A stretch of DNA of 64,000 bases, from contig NZ_SMJZ01000004.1 in assembly GCF_004348345.1 (NCBI RefSeq), forward strand, positions 41,604 to 105,603, in the 5' to 3' direction. Shown here piece after piece: positions 59,977 through 64,000 of this stretch. The position numbers and the translations under genes were made by a program. The stretch comes from Nonomuraea longispora. GTDB lineage: Bacteria > Actinomycetota > Actinomycetes > Streptosporangiales > Streptosporangiaceae. Each line of letters begins with the position of its first letter. Position 1 is the first letter of the stretch. The notes under the pieces were generated by a model that saw only the letters and a list, made by a program, of their open reading frames with translations, had not been told where the DNA came from and made no database searches.

Positions 59977-60561
59977 TCAGCCCTCCCGTGTGGCCTGCCG
60001 GCGGCGTCCGCTGCGGCGGGGGGCGGGCTTGGCGCCGTCCAGTAACGCCAGCCGGCGCTCCTCGCCGTTCTCCTCCACCTGCAGGACGACCTGGCGCAGT
60101 CCGGTCGCCAGGGCGCGGCAGGCGTCGTCGTCGAGGCGGGACGTGACGAACGACTCCTCCGCGTTGAAGTCGGGAAACACTCGCCTCATGAGCTCCTCAC
60201 CCTCGCCGGTGAGGCTGAGGAGCAGCAGCCTGCCGTCGGAGGGATGTTCGGAGCGCCGGACCAGCCCACGCAATTCCAGCGTGCGGATCACACCGGTCAA
60301 GGTGCCCTTAGAGATGCCGGCCTCCTCGGCCACATGCCGGCTCTCCGACTCGCCCCAGATCCAGATCACCCACAGCACCACGAACGCGGTCCACGTGAGG
60401 TCGCTGCTTCTCAGGACCGCGTTCTCCAGGTGCTGACGGACCGCCGCGGCGGCTCGGTAGATGTTGGCCACCACCGCCATGCGCTCGTGGCTGACCGGCG
60501 TGCCGCCGAGCTTCGCCTCGACCAGCTTCTCCGCCTCGGTGATGGACCGTTGCCCGGGCAC
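59977..60561 (-). CDS. MarR-family transcriptional regulator
   Basis: A 194-residue MarR protein: dimerisation helices, winged HTH (SESRHVAEEAGISKGTLTGV, IRTLELRGLVRRSEHPSDGR then LLLLSLTGEGEELM) and a basic Arg/Pro-rich C-terminal tail (APRRSGRRRQATREG). It is convergent with puuD with no gap. A degraded copy of the cluster palindrome sits 33 bp upstream of its start, so it is the best candidate for the regulator that binds all GTTT-N6-AAAC sites and responds to an aromatic or amine ligand. Confidence 0.94.
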   Translation of the reverse strand: MPGQRSITEAEKLVEAKLGGTPVSHERMAVVANIYRAAAAVRQHLENAVLRSSDLTWTAFVVLWVIWIWGESESRHVAEEAGISKGTLTGVIRTLELRGLVRRSEHPSDGRLLLLSLTGEGEELMRRVFPDFNAEESFVTSRLDDDACRALATGLRQVVLQVEENGEERRLALLDGAKPAPRRSGRRRQATREG

Positions 60562-60593
60562 GTGCGGCCCTCCCTACGCCAGGAACCGAAAAA

Positions 60594-60609
60594 CCGTTCG
60601 GGCTCAAAG
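60594..60609. promoter_or_regulatory. weak copy of the cluster operator upstream of marR
   Basis: CCGTTCGGGCTCAAAG (minus strand CTTTGAGCCCGAACGG) matches the 49412 site at 10 of 16 positions and has the same GTTC/CAAA symmetry. Weak affinity would suit autoregulation. Confidence 0.45.
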
Positions 60610-60648
60610 TATAGGTGCAGGCCCCCGCCGTTCGGTCATCATTCCTCC

Positions 60649-61108
60649 TATGACTCTGCCGGGGTGCCCGGCGACGCCGCCACCGTGGCGGCTTGGATGC
60701 GCGGGGCGGCGGGTGACATCCACGCCAGGACGAGCGCGGTCGTGACGGCGCCAAGCGCGGTGATGATGGGGATGGCAGGGCCGATCTCATCGGTCCGAGG
60801 TGGAGGCGGTCGGCGACGAGGCCGAGGGACAGGACCGGGGCGAGGTAGAGGGGAAGCATCAGCGACACTGCGGCCCGCGCGCCGCCTCCGGCGGGGCCCA
60901 GGACCATGGAGACGCCTTGCGCCGCGCCGACCAGGTCGGTGGCGCGGGTGCGTTCGGCCTCCGTGGCGGCGACGGTGATGACCAGGCCCAACTGGGTCTC
61001 CGTCAGCGTCAGCTCGCGGGCGAGTGGCGCCAGGACCGGGGTCAGTAGTCGTTGTGCCGAGAACACCACCAAGACGGCGATGAGCAGCGGGATCAACGAT
61101 TTTCGCAC
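60649..61108 (-). pseudogene. MFS transporter remnant
   Basis: The first ~48 codons from ATG 61108 read an MFS start (SLIPLLIAVLVVFSAQRLLT, PVLAPLARELTLTETQLGLV). A deletion then joins AERTRATDLVGAAQGVSMVL (motif region of helix 4-5) to a few hydrophobic pieces in other frames, ending near 60650 (IGPAIPIITALGAVTTALVL). Only about a third of the ~400 residues remain. Confidence 0.65.
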
Positions 61109-61171
61109 GGAGGAGCCCTTCTCCGAGACGGCGGTGGCCGTCAGGTCGTGGAGATGTCCGTGGCGGCCCGG

Positions 61172-61399
61172 TCATGCGCTGGGCCGGGAGGCGTAGGGGA
61201 GCAGGGCCATCTCGCGGGCGGTCTTGATGGCCTGGGCGATGCGGCGCTGTTGCTGGACGGTGACGCCGGTGACGCGGCGGCTGCGGATCTTGCCGCGGTC
61301 GGAGATGAACTTGCGCAGCAGCGCGGTGTCTTTGTAGTCGATGCGGTCTACGTTGAGCAGCGGGTCGGGCTTCTTGCGCGGGGCGCGGCGGGGCTTCAC
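61172..61399 (-). CDS. rpsR2: 30S ribosomal protein S18, cysteine-free paralogue
   Basis: A 75-residue S18: [40 protein letters not shown] and [14 protein letters not shown]. No Cys is present, as in zinc-independent (C-) paralogues that replace zinc-binding forms during starvation. Its ATG overlaps the stop of the CobW-like gene, so it belongs to the minus-strand half of the Zur-box divergon. Confidence 0.95.
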   Translation of the reverse strand: MKPRRAPRKKPDPLLNVDRIDYKDTALLRKFISDRGKIRSRRVTGVTVQQQRRIAQAIKTAREMALLPYASRPSA

Positions 61400-62517
61400 G
61401 CGATCTCCTTGAGGTCGAGGATGAGGGCGAACGGGTCGTCGTGGCCTAGGCGTTCGCCCTCGGCCAGCAAGCAGGAGTCGAGCAGGCCGTGCAGGCGCTC
61501 GACGTCGAGGTCGGGGCCGGTGAAGACCAGGTGCTGGACACGGTCACCGTGCTCGGGATCCCACTCGAGGGCAGCCGCCGCGCGGCGGGCTGGGGAGACG
61601 AGGTCCCAGGCGGCTTCGGGCAGGGCGGCCAGCCACGGTCCGGCGTCCTCGACCGAGACGATCCCGGCGACGGCGTCCCACGCGAGCAACCGCCCGGGCC
61701 GGGTGGCCAGCCAGAACCGGCCGCGTGAGCGTACGGACTCGGTGACCAGCTCGTCCACGGCCTCGAAGAAGCGGCCGGGATGCAGCGGACGGCGGTTGCG
61801 CCAGACCGTCGTGACGATCTCCTCCGTCCGGGCGTCGGCGGGGAGCCGGGCGGTGCTGGGATCCACACGTTCGGCCAGCTCGGCCGTGCACAGGGCCGGG
61901 CCGGTGACCATCGGCAGGGCCGCCACGCCGTGCACCGGGGTGAGCGGGGCGAGGTGGGTGAGCACCCGCCGCGACAGCTCGTGGTCGTCCTCGTCCCCGC
62001 CGTGCAGCACCAGGCCGGTGGCGTACTCGAGCTGGCGGGCCAGGACCTCGGCCAGGTAGCGCTGGTCGCCCGCGGCCGCGGGTTTGCCGACCTCACCGAG
62101 AGGTTCGCCGCGCGTGATGTCGTCGGGCATGGCCTCGGCGTCCAGGGCGGTGAGCACGGCGGTGAGCAGCAGGGTCTCGCGGGCTTCGTCGCAGTCGATG
62201 GCCTCGGCCACCGAGCGCGGCTCGACCGTGTCCCACAGGTCCACGATCAGCAGGGTCGCGGTGGGTGCCAGCAGGACGAGCTGGGGGAGCAGATCCTCGC
62301 GGACGGTGCAGGTGACGCAGCCGTGGGCGAGGTGGACGTCGGCCGTGTCCAGGACGCGGCCGGCGTCGCGGACGGTGCGCCGAACGCGCCCATGGGTGAT
62401 GTCGCCGAGGTCGTGGTGGATGGCGACGGAGCCCGGATGCCGGGCCAGCAGTTCGTCGACGGTGGCGGTGCGAGCCGCGTCATGCAGGCCTGCGACGAGG
62501 ACGACAGGGATTGGCAC
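61396..62517 (-). CDS. CobW/COG0523-like protein without P-loop
   Basis: A 373-residue COG0523-related protein: starts [20 protein letters not shown], where GTPase members have GxxGxGKT; the Walker A Lys is absent. [19 protein letters not shown] (about 75) keeps a CxxC version of the family metal motif (usually CxCC), [12 protein letters not shown] is a degraded switch region, and the C-terminal CobW_C domain is present ([20 protein letters not shown], about 270; [12 protein letters not shown]). GTG 62517 with GGAGG five bases upstream is the best start; longer frames run through the Zur box. Likely a zinc chaperone-type or scaffold protein made under zinc shortage. Confidence 0.88.
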   Translation of the reverse strand: MPIPVVLVAGLHDAARTATVDELLARHPGSVAIHHDLGDITHGRVRRTVRDAGRVLDTADVHLAHGCVTCTVREDLLPQLVLLAPTATLLIVDLWDTVEPRSVAEAIDCDEARETLLLTAVLTALDAEAMPDDITRGEPLGEVGKPAAAGDQRYLAEVLARQLEYATGLVLHGGDEDDHELSRRVLTHLAPLTPVHGVAALPMVTGPALCTAELAERVDPSTARLPADARTEEIVTTVWRNRRPLHPGRFFEAVDELVTESVRSRGRFWLATRPGRLLAWDAVAGIVSVEDAGPWLAALPEAAWDLVSPARRAAAALEWDPEHGDRVQHLVFTGPDLDVERLHGLLDSCLLAEGERLGHDDPFALILDLKEIA

Positions 62518-62537
62518 CGAGCCTCCAGTTGGCGAAA

Positions 62538-62552
62538 CGAAAACCATTATCG
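62538..62552. promoter_or_regulatory. Zur box between the cobW-like and rpmG genes
   Basis: CGAAAACCATTATCG fits the actinobacterial Zur pattern (TGANAANNNTTNTCA-like, palindromic at 12 of 15 positions). It lies 21 bp upstream of the minus-strand start and 41 bp upstream of the L33 start, so one Zur dimer could repress both arms when zinc is sufficient. Confidence 0.8.
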
Positions 62553-62592
62553 TTATCCTGGCACAGTATCGCACGACCGATTAGGAGCCGCT

Positions 62593-62757
62593 TTGGCCAG
62601 AAATGAGGTGCGCCCCGTGATCAAACTCAAGTCCACGGCCGGCACCGGCTACACCTACGTGACGACGAAGAACCGGCGCAACCACCCGCACCGGCTCGCC
62701 CTGCGCAAGTACGACCCCAGGATCCGCCAGCACGTGCTGTTCAGGGAGGAGCGATGA
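62593..62757 (+). CDS. rpmG2: 50S ribosomal protein L33, cysteine-free paralogue
   Basis: A 54-residue L33 ([40 protein letters not shown]) with no Cys, so it lacks the usual zinc ribbon. The TTG start at 62593 is set by AGGAG five bases upstream and by the family N-terminus. First gene of the plus-strand half of the Zur divergon; overlaps L31 by four bases. Confidence 0.93.
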   Translation: MARNEVRPVIKLKSTAGTGYTYVTTKNRRNHPHRLALRKYDPRIRQHVLFREER

Positions 62758-62999
62758 AGAAGGGCATCCACCCCGACTACCGCCCGGTGGTCTTCCGCGA
62801 TCCCGGCGCGGGCTTCGCTTTCCTCACCCGTTCGACGATCAGCAGCGACAAGACGATCGAGTGGACCGACGGAAAGACGTACCCGGTGGTGGACGTCGAC
62901 GTGTCGTCGGCGAGCCACCCGTTCTACACCGGCCGCAACCGCGTCCTCGACACCGCCGGCCGGGTCGAGCGGTTCAACCAGCGTTACGGAAGGACCTGA
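62754..62999 (+). CDS. rpmE2: 50S ribosomal protein L31 type B
   Basis: An 81-residue type B L31 ([40 protein letters not shown]) without Cys, the zinc-independent form that displaces the zinc-binding type A protein. ATGA overlap with L33 upstream and TGATG overlap with L28 downstream. Confidence 0.96.
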   Translation: MKKGIHPDYRPVVFRDPGAGFAFLTRSTISSDKTIEWTDGKTYPVVDVDVSSASHPFYTGRNRVLDTAGRVERFNQRYGRT

Positions 63000-63235
63000 T
63001 GTCCGCGCACTGCCAGCTCACCGGCGTCAAGCCGGTCTTCGGCAACAACGTCTCCCACTCCCACCGCCGCACCCGGCGCCGCTGGAACCCCAACATCCAG
63101 CAGCGCCGCTACTGGCTGCCCAGCGAGGACCGCTTCGTCCGGCTCACGCTCAGCGCCCGCGCGATCAAGACGGTCGACAAGATCGGTGTCGAGGCGGCCG
63201 TCGCGCGCATCCGCGCCAGGGGAGAGAAGATCTGA
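62999..63235 (+). CDS. rpmB2: 50S ribosomal protein L28, zinc-independent paralogue
   Basis: A 78-residue L28 ([40 protein letters not shown]) with a single Cys, so it cannot form the four-Cys zinc site. The ATG at 62999 overlaps the L31 stop; its own stop overlaps the S14 start. Part of the Zur-controlled alternative ribosomal protein set. Confidence 0.95.
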   Translation: MSAHCQLTGVKPVFGNNVSHSHRRTRRRWNPNIQQRRYWLPSEDRFVRLTLSARAIKTVDKIGVEAAVARIRARGEKI

Positions 63236-63534
63236 TGGCCAAGAAAAGCAAGATCGCCGCCAACGAGCGACGCAAGGCCGTCGTCGCCCGCTACGCCGAA
63301 CGGCGCGCCGAGCTGAAGGAGATCATCCGCACCGGCACATCCCAGGAGCGTGCGGACGCCGCGCGCCAGCTGGCCCGCCAGCCGCGCGACGCCAGCGCCA
63401 CCCGCATCCGCAACCGCGACTCCGTCGACGGCCGGCCCCGCGGTCATCTGACCAGGTTCGGGCTCTCCCGCGTGCGCTTCCGCGAGATGGCGCACCGCGG
63501 CGAACTGCCCGGCATCACGAAGGCGAGCTGGTAG
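63235..63534 (+). CDS. rpsN2: 30S ribosomal protein S14, long cysteine-free form
   Basis: A 99-residue S14 of the long, zinc-independent type ([20 protein letters not shown], then [32 protein letters not shown] and GITKASW). It lacks the CxxC pairs of the short zinc form. One-base overlap with L28 (TGATG). Confidence 0.96.
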   Translation: MAKKSKIAANERRKAVVARYAERRAELKEIIRTGTSQERADAARQLARQPRDASATRIRNRDSVDGRPRGHLTRFGLSRVRFREMAHRGELPGITKASW

Positions 63535-63536
63535 CC

Positions 63537-63704
63537 ATGGCCGTACCCAAGCGCAAGACCTCGCGCAGCAACACCCGGCACCGCCGCAGCCAGTGGAAAG
63601 CCGCCGCCCCCGACCTCGTCCCGATCACCGTCAACGGCAGGGAACTGCTCGTCCCGCGCCGTCTCATCCGCGCCTACCAGCGCGGACTGATCACCATCGA
63701 CTGA
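63537..63704 (+). CDS. rpmF2: 50S ribosomal protein L32, cysteine-free paralogue
   Basis: A 55-residue L32 ([40 protein letters not shown]) with no Cys, unlike zinc-binding L32. ATG 63537 comes two bases after the S14 stop. Last gene of the operon, followed directly by a very strong stem-loop. Confidence 0.95.
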   Translation: MAVPKRKTSRSNTRHRRSQWKAAAPDLVPITVNGRELLVPRRLIRAYQRGLITID

Positions 63705-63705
63705 G

Positions 63706-63754
63706 GCCACCGGGTCACCGGACGGCCCGCCGGGCCGTCCGGTGACCCGGTGGC
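63706..63754. terminator. perfect 23-bp stem-loop terminator
   Basis: The left arm (63706-63728, beginning GCCACCGGGTCACCGG) pairs at all 23 positions with 63732-63754 around a GCC loop, starting two bases after the L32 stop. It should end the ribosomal protein operon and could also stop transcription from the right. Confidence 0.85.
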
Positions 63755-63899
63755 AAGCAGCGTGCTGAACCAGGGTTTGCGGGAGTCGGCTGGGAGTCGC
63801 CCACGGTCGTGAACCAAGCCCGTCCGCCGCGGCGGGCCAGGATCGTCGCGGCACGATCGTGAGTGGCGGCGTCGCAGTCGTAGGAGCCGACCCGGACAA

Positions 63900-64000
63900 T
63901 TACGAGAGATCGAAGGGGGCGGGGGAGTGGCCTTCCCAGATCCGGCGGGAGGCCTCTTCGGGGTAGGGCAGAGTCTTCGACTCGGCGTCCAGGACGCGGG
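63900..64000 (-). CDS. C-terminal end of an unidentified gene, partial
   Basis: A minus-strand frame enters from the right edge and ends at TAA (63900-63902), reading RVLDAESKTLPYPEEASRRI then WEGHSPAPFDLS. Codon composition looks coding (G/C third positions), but 32 residues without a family motif do not allow a function. The 145 bases between it and the terminator hold nothing else supportable. Confidence 0.45.
   Translation of the reverse strand, partial: RVLDAESKTLPYPEEASRRIWEGHSPAPFDLS

Noticed and set aside
60244..60978. Plus-strand frame opposite marR and the MFS relic
   Set aside because: Low-complexity shadow composition with no domain and no ribosome binding site; the minus-strand MarR is unambiguous.
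1..64000. CRISPR arrays, tRNA or rRNA genes
   Set aside because: No regularly spaced identical repeats, no cloverleaf-like sequences ending in the TTC-arm consensus and no rRNA-like segments were seen.

Overview
This window is high-GC DNA with strong third-position G/C bias, GTG/TTG starts, four-base gene overlaps (ATGA/GTGA) and many GntR, TetR, MarR and HxlR regulators. It looks like the chromosome of a soil actinomycete, possibly Streptosporangiales/Nonomuraea-like; that placement is inference, because no rRNA or tRNA gene is present. Most of the window is accessory metabolism, packed with catabolic operons, each beside its own regulator and a recognisable palindromic operator.

Layout. 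1-12 kb: a secreted-type alpha/beta-hydrolase cut by the left edge, an O-methyltransferase behind a candidate iron box, a YtrA-type GntR/ABC operon, a hydrolase/TetR divergent pair, a TetR plus a second SAM methyltransferase, and an OmpA-like lipoprotein. Between them lie remnants of tyrosine recombinases, a LysR regulator, a FAD monooxygenase, a P450 and an ABC ATPase. 12.5-23.6 kb: a seven-gene overlapping operon (hyuA-hyuB-peptide/oligopeptide ABC importer-amidohydrolase) with a divergent FCD-GntR regulator and a perfect inverted repeat near its start. 24-26.7 kb: a DUF1330 protein and an MFS/TetR pair. 27-37 kb: a beta-galactoside/galactonate locus (sugar ABC importer, GH35 beta-galactosidase, cellulase-like hydrolase, galactonate dehydratase, FadR-type regulator). 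Its SDR dehydrogenase and KDPG-type aldolase are broken, so the oxidative De Ley-Doudoroff route seems to be decaying. 37-44.9 kb: an MFS/NmrA pair, a PepSY lipoprotein with an exactly duplicated domain, an HxlR/SnoaL pair, and much degenerate DNA with IS, phosphotransferase, sigma-factor and plasmid-type remnants.

44.9-60.6 kb is the most interesting part. Two divergent arms carry (i) an LLM flavin oxidoreductase, an APC permease and a Tat-exported YtcJ-like amidohydrolase; (ii) a P450 and a glutamine-synthetase-like gamma-glutamyl-amine ligase; (iii) a 3Fe-4S ferredoxin, ferredoxin reductase, acetoacetate-decarboxylase-like protein, HpaE-like aldehyde dehydrogenase, HpaD-like LigB-type extradiol dioxygenase, HpaG-like fumarylacetoacetase-family enzyme, PuuC-like aldehyde dehydrogenase and PuuD-like gamma-glutamyl hydrolase. 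A MarR gene closes the block. A related palindrome (GTTT-N6-AAAC core) precedes all these units, and a weaker version precedes marR, suggesting one regulon. The logic looks like gamma-glutamylation of an (aromatic) amine, P450 oxidation in place of the missing PuuB oxidase, release of the acid, and homoprotocatechuate-type meta-cleavage.

60.6-64 kb: an MFS remnant, then a Zur-box-controlled, divergently transcribed set of cysteine-poor ribosomal protein paralogues (S18; L33, L31B, L28, S14, L32) with a CobW-like protein that lacks its P-loop. This is the zinc-sparing response.
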